From positions 1-35,050 of the forward strand of contig JAPLGO010000033.1 of the NCBI GenBank assembly GCA_026390115.1: a stretch of 35,050 nucleotides of DNA. The letters run 5' to 3'. Shown in pieces: positions 26,638 through 35,050 of this stretch. The first letter of the stretch is position 1. Every line of letters starts with the position of its first letter. The notes under the pieces are model-generated. The model saw nothing but the letters and a program-made list of their open reading frames with translations. It made no database searches and was not told the origin of the DNA. Both the position numbers and the translations under genes were made by a program. This DNA comes from Campylobacterales bacterium (GTDB taxonomy: Bacteria > Campylobacterota > Campylobacteria > Campylobacterales > Sulfurimonadaceae).

Positions 26638-26667
26638 AAACATAATTGAGCATATTTAAGGTGAAGA

Positions 26668-28698
26668 ATGATAAACATAAATGATAAAAAATCGCTTGGT
26701 CTTTATGATAATTTGTCCATATTATATGCTCAGCATACCGATGAGAGCCACTTTAATAAAAAAATTTTGAGTGCCATGTCTAAAATATTTCACAGCTCTC
26801 TTGGGTTGGAAGATACTTTAAACAAATATCTGAATTTTAAAGAGATTAACGGCTTCTTTTTCGATTTAGTTATTATCGACAATAGATTCGGACTTGATAT
26901 CTGTCATAAAATATTAGAGATAAATCCCGCTCAAAAAATCATTATCAAAGTTAGATTAGATAGCAATCAATATCTGTCTAGCTTTTATATAAATGGTTTT
27001 GACGACTTTATTTATGAGCCGCTGAGCAAGCTTTCCATTGAGAAAACAATCAATGTTATACAAAAAAAAGAATCTAATCCTCTTTTAGCCGACAATAAAG
27101 AAAATATAAACATTTCAAATATTGTCTCCATGTATGAAGATAAACTTTATGACGCCCAAAGAAAACTTGAACAGAGAAGTGAATTTTTTGCAAGTATGAG
27201 TCATGAAATACGAACGCCTATGAATGCAATTATAGGACTGAGTCAGACACTTCTGCAAGACAATACTCTAAGCAGAGAACAACTGGAAACCGTAAAAACA
27301 ATCCATCAATCTTCAAATATGTTGTTAACTATCATCAATGATATATTGGATTTTTCAAAAATTGAGGCCGGTAAAATCTCTTTAGAAAAAATCTCCTTTG
27401 ATTTAAATATGATTTTAAGTTATTTAGCAGATATGATGAGTTTAAAAGCAAAAGAGAAGGGTATAAAACTTACATTTGTGATAGACCACAATATTGGAAA
27501 AAATTACCTTGGTGACCCCTTGCGTATCTCTCAGGTGTTGCTAAATTTACTAAGTAATGCGGTGAAATTTACCAACAAGGGAGGAGTGACGCTTCGTATA
27601 AAAACAGTGGACAGTGCCGAAGAAAGCTCTACTGTCGAGTTTGAAGTAAGTGATACGGGAATAGGTTTAAGAGAGGAGGAGATTCAAAATCTTTTTCAAA
27701 GTTACTCCCAAGCATCCTCCGACACAAGCCGTAAGTTTGGCGGAACAGGGCTGGGGCTGACAATATCTAAAAAACTTGTAGAGATTATGAACGGAAAAAT
27801 CTGGGTGAAGAGTGAATTTGGAAAGGGCTCCTCCTTTTTTGTCACTCTTACACTAGACACAGATAAGGATAAAAGAAAATATCGTCTTCCTTCAAAAGAT
27901 ATAATGGGGATGAGTGTCTTGATAATTGATTCAGACGCAGAATCGGTTGATTCTCTGAAAAATTTAATAAGTTACTTCCAAATGCCGGTGCAGAGTGCCG
28001 TGAATATAGAGGATGCCAAAGAGTTGATGGCAAAAAATGGGTTTGATATTTTATTTATAGATAAAGATATATTTGATTTATTAGATGTTAAGTCATACAA
28101 ATTAGAGAAGAAGTCGCATATAGTTTTGATAGAGTGCTGGGCAAATATATTGAGAAATGAAAAAATTGACTATTCGATTGTGGATGAAGTCCTCAAGAAG
28201 CCCTTTCATCAGCAAAGAATTTTTGAAATACTTACTAGTTTATACAATATAAACGGGATTCCAAATAATACGCAACAGATAGATAGATATAATAAAGAGA
28301 GTATTAAAGCTCTAGGCTTTCACAAAATACTTATAGCGGAAGACAATAAAATCAATCAAAAAGTGATGAGCGGACTGCTCCGCGGCACAAAACTAGAAAT
28401 TGAATTTGCAGATGACGGGCAAGAGGCTTTAAATAAGCTAGAGACAAACGGTGCAACTTATGAACTCATTTTTATGGATGTGAACATGCCTAATATGGAT
28501 GGACTCATGGCTTCTCAAATAATCAGAAAAAAAAGTGTGTTTGACAATATACCGATTGTTGGGTTGAGCGGACATGGAAGTGATGAAGATAGAGAACAGG
28601 AAAAAAATGCAGGAATGCAAGAATATCTGCTTAAGCCAATTGATGTAAAAGCACTTTATGAGGTACTGAATCAATATTTAAGTGGTTCAAAAAACTAA
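26668..28698 (+). CDS. Hybrid sensor histidine kinase with one true and two degenerate receiver domains
   Basis: The 676-residue soluble protein has no membrane helix. The order is a receiver-like domain (about 15-130; D71 kept but no acidic pair and Glu in place of the conserved Lys), a short coiled coil, HisKA with H179 (MSHEIRTPMNAIIG), HATPase with NAVKFT, DTGIGL and GGTGLGL boxes, a second receiver-like domain (about 405-520, acceptor site eroded but a Lys-Pro kept), and a canonical receiver with D604 and K656. It is thus a cytosolic phosphorelay kinase, with the degenerate receivers likely acting as sensing or docking modules. No output protein is encoded next to it. The ATG at 26668 has AAGGTGAAG upstream. 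Confidence 0.9.
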   Translation: MININDKKSLGLYDNLSILYAQHTDESHFNKKILSAMSKIFHSSLGLEDTLNKYLNFKEINGFFFDLVIIDNRFGLDICHKILEINPAQKIIIKVRLDSNQYLSSFYINGFDDFIYEPLSKLSIEKTINVIQKKESNPLLADNKENINISNIVSMYEDKLYDAQRKLEQRSEFFASMSHEIRTPMNAIIGLSQTLLQDNTLSREQLETVKTIHQSSNMLLTIINDILDFSKIEAGKISLEKISFDLNMILSYLADMMSLKAKEKGIKLTFVIDHNIGKNYLGDPLRISQVLLNLLSNAVKFTNKGGVTLRIKTVDSAEESSTVEFEVSDTGIGLREEEIQNLFQSYSQASSDTSRKFGGTGLGLTISKKLVEIMNGKIWVKSEFGKGSSFFVTLTLDTDKDKRKYRLPSKDIMGMSVLIIDSDAESVDSLKNLISYFQMPVQSAVNIEDAKELMAKNGFDILFIDKDIFDLLDVKSYKLEKKSHIVLIECWANILRNEKIDYSIVDEVLKKPFHQQRIFEILTSLYNINGIPNNTQQIDRYNKESIKALGFHKILIAEDNKINQKVMSGLLRGTKLEIEFADDGQEALNKLETNGATYELIFMDVNMPNMDGLMASQIIRKKSVFDNIPIVGLSGHGSDEDREQEKNAGMQEYLLKPIDVKALYEVLNQYLSGSKN

Positions 28699-28717
28699 GG
28701 TTTAAATCATATTTTGA

Positions 28718-28723
28718 TACAAT
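28718..28723 (+). promoter_or_regulatory. -10 element of the pyrC promoter
   Basis: TACAAT sits 30 bases before the pyrC ATG in the only gap (54 bases) between the hybrid kinase and pyrC. The ribosome site TAAGGAAAA follows. It probably drives pyrC through exbD, since those genes overlap or nearly touch. Confidence 0.45.
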
Positions 28724-28752
28724 TTTAGAATCGAATAGACATAAGGAAAAAC

Positions 28753-29760
28753 ATGAAAACCCATACACTTTTAATGCCGCTTGACATGCACCTTCATCTT
28801 CGTGACGGGCTTATGCTTGATACCGTTGCTCCTCTCTCTGCCTATACCTACAGCGGTGCTATTGTTATGCCGAATTTAGTTCCGCCGGTTGAAACACTCG
28901 AAGATGTTAAGGCGTATAAACAACGAATTATGGCAGCTGTTCCGAACGATTTTTTTGAGCCTTACATGACACTCTTTTATAAAAACTATGACAAAGCTTT
29001 TTTAAAAAGCGTAGCTGATCATATTATCGCAATAAAGCTCTATCCTGCAGGGATTACTACAAACTCTGAGGGAGGTGTTGCATCATTTAATATTGGGGAG
29101 ATGAGAGAGACTCTGCAGACTATGAGCGACTTGGGAATTCCTCTTTGTGTGCATGGTGAAACGGACGGTTTTGTTATGGACAGAGAGGCTGAATTTATGA
29201 GTATTTATGAACTTTTAGCAACAAGCTTTCCAAAACTGAAAATTATCATGGAGCATATCACAACAAAAGCGGCGGTTGAAATGCTTGATAAGCATGAAAA
29301 CCTTTACGCAACCATCACTGCGCATCACCTTATCTTAACGCTCGATGATGTTGTGGGTGGAATGATGAAACCGCACCTTTTTTGTAAACCGATTGCAAAA
29401 CGACCGGAAGATTTGGATGCGCTTTTAACGGTCGCACTCGAAGCACATCCAAAGGTAATGTTCGGTTCAGACTCGGCACCCCATCCAAAAGAGAAAAAAG
29501 AGTCATGCGGATGTGCGGCAGGAGTTTTTACGGCACCAATCTCTTTACAACTGCTATGTGAAATATTTGAGCAGTATGACAAGCTCCACAACCTTCAAGC
29601 TTTTGTGAGCGATAATGCACAGAATATCTATGGAATTTGTGCTGAATTTAAAGAAGTTACGCTTGAAAAACGTCCGTTTGTAGTGCCAGAGACCTATGGT
29701 TTCGTCGTTCCTATGTATGCAGGCGAAATCATTGCATGGGCGATTGAGAGTGTCGATTAA
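28753..29760 (+). CDS. pyrC: Dihydroorotase (class II)
   Basis: The 335-residue zinc amidohydrolase closes carbamoyl-aspartate to dihydroorotate in pyrimidine synthesis. H13 and H15 (MHLHLRD), the lysine to be carboxylated at K95 (IAIKLYPAG), the later histidines (LCVHGE, MEHIT) and the catalytic Asp (FGSDSAPH) are all present, and the length fits the class II (E. coli-like) type. A two-component pair follows with an 11-base overlap; the link between pyrimidine synthesis and that signalling pair is positional only. Confidence 0.96.
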   Translation: MKTHTLLMPLDMHLHLRDGLMLDTVAPLSAYTYSGAIVMPNLVPPVETLEDVKAYKQRIMAAVPNDFFEPYMTLFYKNYDKAFLKSVADHIIAIKLYPAGITTNSEGGVASFNIGEMRETLQTMSDLGIPLCVHGETDGFVMDREAEFMSIYELLATSFPKLKIIMEHITTKAAVEMLDKHENLYATITAHHLILTLDDVVGGMMKPHLFCKPIAKRPEDLDALLTVALEAHPKVMFGSDSAPHPKEKKESCGCAAGVFTAPISLQLLCEIFEQYDKLHNLQAFVSDNAQNIYGICAEFKEVTLEKRPFVVPETYGFVVPMYAGEIIAWAIESVD

Positions 29761-30406
29761 AATTTTACTCCTAGAAGATGACCCGCTTTTTGCAGAGACT
29801 CTCACAGATTTACTCGAAGAGAGCGGCTTTGAGGTCATGCATGTTCCAAATGGACAAGATGCTTTAGATGCGACTTTTGATAAAAAGTTTGACATCTATC
29901 TGCTTGATATCAATGTACCTCTTCTGAACGGCATCACACTTTTACAAGAACTTCGAGATTCAAACGACAATACTCCGACTATATTTTTAACATCCCATAA
30001 AGACAAAGAGATGCTGAGAAACGGCTTTTCAAGCGGGGCAGATGACTATATCACTAAACCATTTGACAGTGACGAGCTTTTGCTGAGAATAGAGGCACTG
30101 CTTAGACGAATTAATGCAAATAAAACAAAATGCGTGAAACTTCTTTGCCACGACGAATTGCACCAAAGATTTTTTTATGACTCTGTTGAGATGGATTTGT
30201 CAAAAAAAGAGTATGAGTTGCTTCTTCTTCTTATGCGGCATGTAGATAACGCAGTTCCCAAAGAGCTGATTATGGATGAACTTTGGAGTTTCTCAGAATC
30301 GGGGAGTGACGGAGCGATTAGAGTTTACATAAACCGCATAAAACAGCTTCTTCCTCAGATGGAGATACAAAATATTCGCGGTATTGGCTATAAGCTTGTT
30401 TCGTAA
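29750..30406 (+). CDS. OmpR-family response regulator
   Basis: The regulator is about 218 residues. The receiver has the acidic pair D10-D11, phosphoacceptor D53 (LLDINVP) and K103 (TKPFD), and the C-terminal winged helix ends in INRIKQLLP and [10 protein letters not shown]. The start is uncertain: GTG at 29750 gives a normal N-terminus ([11 protein letters not shown]), TTG 29744 is possible, and a longer frame reaching back to 29696 only duplicates pyrC sequence. It overlaps pyrC by 11 bases and its kinase gene by up to 23, so all are coupled. Target genes are unknown; the ExbB/ExbD genes in the same operon suggest an envelope or nutrient-uptake link. Confidence 0.9.
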   Translation: MSIKILLLEDDPLFAETLTDLLEESGFEVMHVPNGQDALDATFDKKFDIYLLDINVPLLNGITLLQELRDSNDNTPTIFLTSHKDKEMLRNGFSSGADDYITKPFDSDELLLRIEALLRRINANKTKCVKLLCHDELHQRFFYDSVEMDLSKKEYELLLLLMRHVDNAVPKELIMDELWSFSESGSDGAIRVYINRIKQLLPQMEIQNIRGIGYKLVS

Positions 30407-31226
30407 TCTTCGTATAAATATTTTTGTTTACTACTTTTTAACAGTACTCGCTTTTTTAGGAATTTTGTACTACTTTTTAGCTGTTGAAGAGATAAAAAAT
30501 ATTTTTTTATTATCCCTTGTTTTGCTCTGTTTTGTTACTCTTTCGGGTGTTTTTATCTCCAAACTTTCTATTGACCCTTTAGAAGAACATGTACAAAATC
30601 TGCAGAATCTTTCAAAAGAGACACTTCACGAGCTAAATCTTCCAATCAGCACCATTATGACCAACTCCCACATGCTCAAAAAAAACATGACGAATGAGAA
30701 AGATTTAAAACGGATGCAGAGAATAGAGAATGCCTGTGCAATGCTTCAAGAGAGATATAATGAACTGGATTATATGATAAAGACACAAACGCAAAAAATC
30801 ATAAAAGAGAGTTTTGAGCTAAGTGAACTTATACAGAAAAGAGTTGAATTTTTGGAGTCTGTTTACCCTCATGCCATCTTTGTAACAGAGCTTCAAACTA
30901 CTCAGATAATCGGTGATAGAATCGGTCTTGCGAAAGTTGTTGACAACATCATCGATAATGGTGTAAAATACTCGCCAAATAGCCCAAAAATAGATATAAA
31001 ATTAGATAATTTTGAGCTTCACATCCAAGACTGCGGCGCCGGAATGGATGAAGTTGAACTTTTACAAATTTTTGACAACTATTATCAGAGCAATATAAAC
31101 ATGCAAGGTTTTGGAATAGGTCTGAGCATGGTAAAAAGATTTTGCGATAGACAAAACATCGGGCTAAATTTCAAATCCAAGAAAAATACAGGAACAACTG
31201 TAACACTCAAATTTAAGGAAAATTAA
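30384..31226 (+). CDS. Sensor histidine kinase with no periplasmic domain
   Basis: The roughly 280-residue kinase has two membrane helices (about 12-31 and 39-60) separated by only a few residues (AVEEIKN), so nothing projects into the periplasm. HisKA follows, with the histidine in TLHELNLPIST, then a short HATPase with DNIIDNGVKYS, DCGAGMDE and GFGIGLSMVK. The start is a TTG, either 30384 or 30396 (which gives MFRNLRIN); both overlap the regulator gene. It is the partner of the OmpR-type regulator upstream. It probably senses a membrane or intracellular cue, or the state of a partner such as the adjoining ExbB/ExbD, which is inference. Confidence 0.88.
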   Translation: MAISLFRNLRINIFVYYFLTVLAFLGILYYFLAVEEIKNIFLLSLVLLCFVTLSGVFISKLSIDPLEEHVQNLQNLSKETLHELNLPISTIMTNSHMLKKNMTNEKDLKRMQRIENACAMLQERYNELDYMIKTQTQKIIKESFELSELIQKRVEFLESVYPHAIFVTELQTTQIIGDRIGLAKVVDNIIDNGVKYSPNSPKIDIKLDNFELHIQDCGAGMDEVELLQIFDNYYQSNINMQGFGIGLSMVKRFCDRQNIGLNFKSKKNTGTTVTLKFKEN

Positions 31227-31675
31227 TGCAAACAGAAAATTTGCTTCTCTACGCAGAAAACGCGCTCGACTACGGAGTTATAGGTCTTTTGATATTTATG
31301 AGTATTATTACTTTATGGTTATTTATAGAGAGAATGATGTTTTATGCAACGGTTCGAATTGAAGACTATACACATAGAGATACTCTTGAGGTAGATTTAA
31401 CCGACAACTTAAGCATAATCAGTACGATAGGTTCCAATGCTCCATATGTAGGGCTATTAGGTACTGTTATCGGGATAATGCTTACATTTTATACCATGGG
31501 TGATGTCGGTGCGGTGGATGCTAAAAAAATCATGGTGGGCCTCGCTATGGCACTCAAAGCGACGGCTATGGGACTTGTTGTAGCGATGCCGGCGATTGTT
31601 ACCTATACGATTCTGCTTAGAAAAGTTGAAAAGATTTTGACCGTTTTTGATGTAAAAAACGACAAAAAAAGCTGA
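31226..31675 (+). CDS. exbB: ExbB-type proton channel subunit (MotA/TolQ/ExbB)
   Basis: The 149-residue protein has three membrane helices and the family core SNAPYVGLLGTVIGIMLTF, followed by the third helix AMALKATAMGLVVAMPAIV. It forms the ring that, with ExbD, turns proton flow into energy for TonB-dependent outer-membrane transport. It is short compared with enterobacterial ExbB (about 240), as usual in Campylobacterota. The ATG overlaps the kinase stop (TAATG). ExbD follows after eight bases. Confidence 0.92.
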   Translation: MQTENLLLYAENALDYGVIGLLIFMSIITLWLFIERMMFYATVRIEDYTHRDTLEVDLTDNLSIISTIGSNAPYVGLLGTVIGIMLTFYTMGDVGAVDAKKIMVGLAMALKATAMGLVVAMPAIVTYTILLRKVEKILTVFDVKNDKKS

Positions 31676-31683
31676 GCACTCCT

Positions 31684-32070
31684 ATGCTGCGAAAAAACAG
31701 AAAAAGATTTGATGAGATAAATGTAATCCCTTTTATAGACATCATGCTTGTTCTTTTGGTAATGGTTCTCACAACTGCCACCTTTATCAAACAGGGAGTT
31801 ATTCCCGTGGAACTTCCCGAAGCAAAAGCTACCACTAAAGAGGATGTTAAAAAAGAGGTGACCGTCTATGTGAACGCTAAAGGTGAGATGTTTTTTGAAA
31901 AGGAAAAAGTTGAACTAAAAGCACTCGAGGAGAAACTCTCAAAAATTCCAAAAGATCAGACTGTTGTTTTAAGAAGCGACAAAGAGTCAAGATTTCAAGA
32001 TTTTGTAAGCGTTATGGATATACTCAAAAGATTAGGGCATGAGCAGCTTTACATAGTTACGAAAGAATAG
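31684..32070 (+). CDS. exbD: ExbD-type proton channel subunit
   Basis: The 128-residue protein has a short basic cytoplasmic start, one membrane helix with the essential D19 (INVIPFIDIMLVLLVMVL), and a periplasmic alpha/beta domain. It partners ExbB. No clear ribosome site is seen, so translation is likely coupled to exbB. A tonB gene would usually follow but none is present before the terminator and the AT-rich region. Confidence 0.92.
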   Translation: MLRKNRKRFDEINVIPFIDIMLVLLVMVLTTATFIKQGVIPVELPEAKATTKEDVKKEVTVYVNAKGEMFFEKEKVELKALEEKLSKIPKDQTVVLRSDKESRFQDFVSVMDILKRLGHEQLYIVTKE

Positions 32071-32110
32071 CCATAAGCTACCTTGTATAGGTATTTTGTG
32101 ATGATACTAT

Positions 32111-32155
32111 ATCCCTACTATTAACCAATAAAAAATATATTAGTAGGGATTTATT
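32111..32155 (+). terminator. Terminator after exbD
   Basis: A 10-bp perfect stem (ATCCCTACTA at 32111-32120, TAGTAGGGAT at 32141-32150) with a 20-base A/T loop and TTATT behind it. The loop is long, but the place (41 bases after exbD) fits the end of the pyrC-to-exbD operon. It also lies at the edge of the AT-rich region. Confidence 0.6.
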
Positions 32156-32176
32156 AAACCAAAATAATAATAGGTA

Positions 32177-32411
32177 GTGAATACAGAACTTCAAAGAAAA
32201 ATCAATTTACTAATAAAATTTCAAAAAAACTCAAAGTACACATATAAATCTACTTTTATAACCCTCTTGCAAAGTTTTGTATTTGACGAGACAAACAGCA
32301 AGCACAAATCACTAATACTATCCAGCTTAACAATAATCTAAAAAACTAAAAATAATATTGTCTGAAAAAACAGATAAGCAATTAATAGCTTTAGTGGAAG
32401 TAATGAATTAA
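32177..32411 (+). pseudogene. Small reading frame broken by an apparent single-base shift, function unknown
   Basis: From GTG at 32177 a 54-codon frame runs to TAA at 32339-32341 (start MNTELQRKINLLIKFQKN). The next frame over then reads on without a stop from 32337 to TAA at 32409-32411 (SKKLKIILSEKTDKQLIALV). Together they look like one protein of about 77 residues split by one extra base near 32336. No good ribosome site is seen, and no family is recognised. It may be a decayed gene, two chance frames, or a sequencing error. It fills most of the 445 bases between exbD and the large gene. Confidence 0.3.
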
Positions 32412-32434
32412 TCTGCTTACTTGTTAAAAGTATA

Positions 32435-32440
32435 TATAAT
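32435..32440 (+). promoter_or_regulatory. Possible -10 element before the large AT-rich gene
   Basis: TATAAT occurs about 75 bases before the ATG at 32516. Chance matches are common in DNA this AT-rich, and no -35 is clear, so support is modest. Confidence 0.3.
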
Positions 32441-32515
32441 GGCAAATAAATATTTTAAACTTGGAAGCATATATTGTATTGTAATGCTCAAATAGATTCA
32501 TTTTACAAAGAAACC

Positions 32516-35050
32516 ATGACTATTCTAGGATTAGAAAGTATAAAAAAAAATAACTCACTATATATTTATAATAAAAATTTAAAAAATAATTATAGTGTGA
32601 CTTTTAACAATATACAAATGGTTTTCGTAGATGGTTTCTATTATATAAGTGAAAAGCATGAAAATCCAGTTAACATAGAATTTCATCCTCTAAATGAACA
32701 AGAGGAATCATGTAGTCGTTTATTAATAAATGACTCAATACATCTACACCTAAAAAATCTAATATACCGTCTATTTAGTAAAATAATTATCACTAAAGAT
32801 GACCCTAAAATTCATCCCTTTCATCAGTTTGACAAAACTGAAATAGAGAAGTTACCAAACCCAACAAAAAATACAATATTTAAATTTAATAACCTCTTTA
32901 ATATCGTCACTGCTACATCATTTTCAAAAAACATAATAAGTTTTTCAATTGATTTTGCCAGCTCTTTAAATAGTGCTAAAGTGAATTTTAAATATCCTCT
33001 CTATAATACACTTTGTACAATACAAAACAATACTATTTTTGGAATTTATCTTGAAGATTTTGAAGTTGTGCTATTTAAGCAAATCTATGAAAATTATATA
33101 ATAAAAATGATTGATAATTTGTTTAACAAAGATATAGAAGTTCCCCAAAGCAGTAGCCTATATCCTCGTTACTATATTCTCTTAACAATAAAGGTGATGT
33201 TGCAAGAGGCTTTTTGGAAAGAGTATAATATAAATAATATGTTAAGCATCAAAAGAAGGCTTGCAGAGTACTCTGAAATGTTAGCTAACTTGAATCAATT
33301 TACAAACATGCTACAACCAATCTCCAATCGGCAGCAAGAACTTGATTTACAATCTTACAAAAATGAGCTAGAAATAAGAAAAGCAAGTGAGCCTAATTGG
33401 CTTATATTAAAGGATAATAACATGCCAAAAACATTGAATAATCAGCAACTTGAGGTCATCACTAATAAAGATAAAGACATCGTGATAGAAACTCTTGAGA
33501 AATATTTGGAGGTAACAGTTGAAAAATATATAAAACAAATCAATCGTTTTATTGTTGATGAATCTGTAAATGATTTTATACAAGATTCTAAAATAATGAA
33601 AAACAATCAAGAGTGGTCAGAGATCTTTTATTGGCAGAACTTAGTGTTAAATATTTTAAATGGAAATGGTTCAAGCTTATGGTTTGATACCAGAATTAAT
33701 AAATATTGTTTTCGTTCAAAAATTGGCGGTACAATTACATATGAAAACAAAGAAAAAATAAGTGAATTATTAACTAGAGCCTTAGAAGAAAGAATAACAA
33801 ACTTTTTAAATGGGCGAAGTAATAGTTTTATTGCTAATCACGCAATCGAAATTGTATTAGTACATAAACTTAACGGAATACACAATCAAAAGTTAAAGGC
33901 AAACGAGAAAGCATCAAATGTAATCAAAATATTGCTTTTTGAAAATGCTATTTTTTCAATAGATGATGATAAATTTGATGTTCTATTTTCTTCAGAGTTT
34001 ACTAAATATGGAAATGATTTATTTTACACAAGAAACAGATTCGTACCTACAAAATATCTCCTAAAACGAGATAGTAACATTTATCTTACCAACAATAATG
34101 CAATCAATTTCGACAATCATTTTAGTCTAAATGATAATGACTATTTGCTTGAAATTTCAGAACAAATAACAAATTGCAGACGATCATCTTTTATAGAAGA
34201 TTTTATTTTTTATCTTGTAGATGAGAATATCCATTCATACTATTATGTAATGAATTGGCTAGCTTGTTTTTTCAATAGTTTACAAAAAAGTGGTACTGCT
34301 TTAGTGCTACTAGGTGACCAAGAGGTAACAAAAAATATATTATGGGATAAGATTATAAAAGAGGTTTTTGAACTGCAATACTGTGTTACTATTAATGATG
34401 AAGAGTGCAGTACTTCATCATTCTTTGATATTGCAAAAGATAAACTTTTTTTTCATGTTGGCGATATAACTAACCCTGCAACAAAATTTGACGATGAAAC
34501 CTTGTATAAGCTGATAAAAGATTTTTTGATTAAGCCATCAGTAACTAGGTTAAATAAAAACGATGAGCAAGAGGAAGTTACTATACATGGGCAAATGATA
34601 ATTACAGCTAAAGATCCTGCCCCATACATTAAAAGAGCAATATCTAAATGTACTATTATTAAAGTTAGTGATATAGATACTATTATAGAAAAATTGAATG
34701 TACCTGATGAATTGATACTTGAAGATAAAATACAAAAAGATTTAGATAATTTTGCTAATGTCCTGCAATCTTTTAATGGAAATTATGAGTTTGCCAAGTA
34801 TGCAATGAATACCGAAGATAAAAAACCTATAAGCAATAATAAAACTTCTAATATAAATAAAGAGGATATAGAGAAAGAGATTGATGCTTTTATTCAAGCG
34901 ATTAAAGCTAAAGACATAGAGTATTTTGAAAAAGTTAAAAATGTTGACGAAGATGGTGCAATCTATGAACACTTAAAAAATGCTTTTAATAAAGATGATG
35001 GGCATTTTATTGGGCAGGACATTCTTCATTATTATAATGCCACACATGAA
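32516..35050 (+). CDS. Large AT-rich gene, primase-helicase-like (DUF5906/SF3-type) with degenerate Walker A, incomplete at the window end
   Basis: The frame is open for 845 codons from ATG 32516 to the last base, with no stop, in DNA of about 27% GC (16 of 60 bases at 33721-33780). The first 560 residues are unrecognised, with one helical stretch near 240-300. Residues 575-720 resemble the helicase part of phage/plasmid primase-helicases: VMNWLA (578-583), then a Walker-A-like LLGDQEVTKN (598-607) where GxxGxGK/S is expected and only the Lys is kept, and IITAKDPAP (695-703) where sensor residues sit. A Lys/Glu-rich tail follows. Frame AT bias and codon pattern mark it as imported. The ribosome site is weak (AAAGAAA), and a TTG at 32474 is an alternative start. 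The family call is tentative. Confidence 0.72.
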   Translation, partial: MTILGLESIKKNNSLYIYNKNLKNNYSVTFNNIQMVFVDGFYYISEKHENPVNIEFHPLNEQEESCSRLLINDSIHLHLKNLIYRLFSKIIITKDDPKIHPFHQFDKTEIEKLPNPTKNTIFKFNNLFNIVTATSFSKNIISFSIDFASSLNSAKVNFKYPLYNTLCTIQNNTIFGIYLEDFEVVLFKQIYENYIIKMIDNLFNKDIEVPQSSSLYPRYYILLTIKVMLQEAFWKEYNINNMLSIKRRLAEYSEMLANLNQFTNMLQPISNRQQELDLQSYKNELEIRKASEPNWLILKDNNMPKTLNNQQLEVITNKDKDIVIETLEKYLEVTVEKYIKQINRFIVDESVNDFIQDSKIMKNNQEWSEIFYWQNLVLNILNGNGSSLWFDTRINKYCFRSKIGGTITYENKEKISELLTRALEERITNFLNGRSNSFIANHAIEIVLVHKLNGIHNQKLKANEKASNVIKILLFENAIFSIDDDKFDVLFSSEFTKYGNDLFYTRNRFVPTKYLLKRDSNIYLTNNNAINFDNHFSLNDNDYLLEISEQITNCRRSSFIEDFIFYLVDENIHSYYYVMNWLACFFNSLQKSGTALVLLGDQEVTKNILWDKIIKEVFELQYCVTINDEECSTSSFFDIAKDKLFFHVGDITNPATKFDDETLYKLIKDFLIKPSVTRLNKNDEQEEVTIHGQMIITAKDPAPYIKRAISKCTIIKVSDIDTIIEKLNVPDELILEDKIQKDLDNFANVLQSFNGNYEFAKYAMNTEDKKPISNNKTSNINKEDIEKEIDAFIQAIKAKDIEYFEKVKNVDEDGAIYEHLKNAFNKDDGHFIGQDILHYYNATHE

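Noticed and set aside
33407-34972. Minus-strand open frames in the AT-rich end of the window
   Set aside because: They are short, Ile/Phe/Tyr-rich as expected from AT-rich antisense reading, and lie across the continuous 845-codon + frame.

Overview
The window looks like a chromosome segment of a Campylobacterota (epsilonproteobacterial) organism, most probably Sulfurimonas or a close relative. The evidence is low-to-moderate GC, tightly packed short-spaced genes, AT-rich promoters with a good -10 but poor -35, and characteristic genes: malate:quinone oxidoreductase next to citrate synthase, a short ExbB/ExbD pair, class II dihydroorotase, and an acetate operon with DUF485/ActP/Acs. The genus is an inference; no rRNA is present.

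Layout. (1) 1-6587, +: acetate uptake and activation. It holds the end of an OprD-type porin, DUF485, ActP symporter, a cNMP/CBS/DUF294 signalling protein, a DnaQ-like exonuclease and acetyl-CoA synthetase. A structured 3' region and a strong terminator follow (6597-6735). (2) 6858-10769, +: ATP-grasp, alpha-E, an AstE-like M14 zinc hydrolase, and a second M14-like protein that has lost its zinc ligands and catalytic Glu. (3) 10774-14033: an inserted-looking block with a degraded duplicate of a transglutaminase 3' end, then enolase, fluoride channel CrcB, DUF190 and a membrane-anchored dual-specificity phosphatase. (4) 14039-20877, -: a second peptide-ligase-type operon, read as transglutaminase+DUF2126, ATP-grasp::alpha-E fusion, transglutaminase. 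(5) 21113-25056: pyrF, tRNA-Ser(GCU), a 52-aa four-cysteine protein, and the mqo-gltA operon on the minus strand. (6) 25279-32070, +: phosphomannomutase/phosphoglucomutase, a multi-receiver hybrid histidine kinase, pyrC, an OmpR-type response regulator, its histidine kinase, ExbB and ExbD. (7) 32091-35050: an AT-rich (about 27% GC in a counted sample) accessory region. It has a possibly frameshifted small gene and one very long reading frame (at least 845 codons) that leaves the window, resembling a phage/plasmid primase-helicase with a damaged Walker A.

How they work together. Regions 2 and 4 are two versions, split and fused, of the predicted ATP-grasp/alpha-E/transglutaminase peptide-forming and processing system. 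A leftover transglutaminase end beside region 2 suggests both operons once met tail-to-tail. The enolase/CrcB/DUF190 block then separated them. That block makes sense as a fluoride-tolerance cassette, because enolase is a classic fluoride target and CrcB exports fluoride. Its enolase is visibly GC-richer than its surroundings.

The most interesting points are: the double ATP-grasp system with an all-residues-lost M14 partner; the duplication scar around the fluoride cassette; the long off-edge gene in the AT-rich island; the four-Cys micro-protein; and the structured RNA-like segment behind acs.
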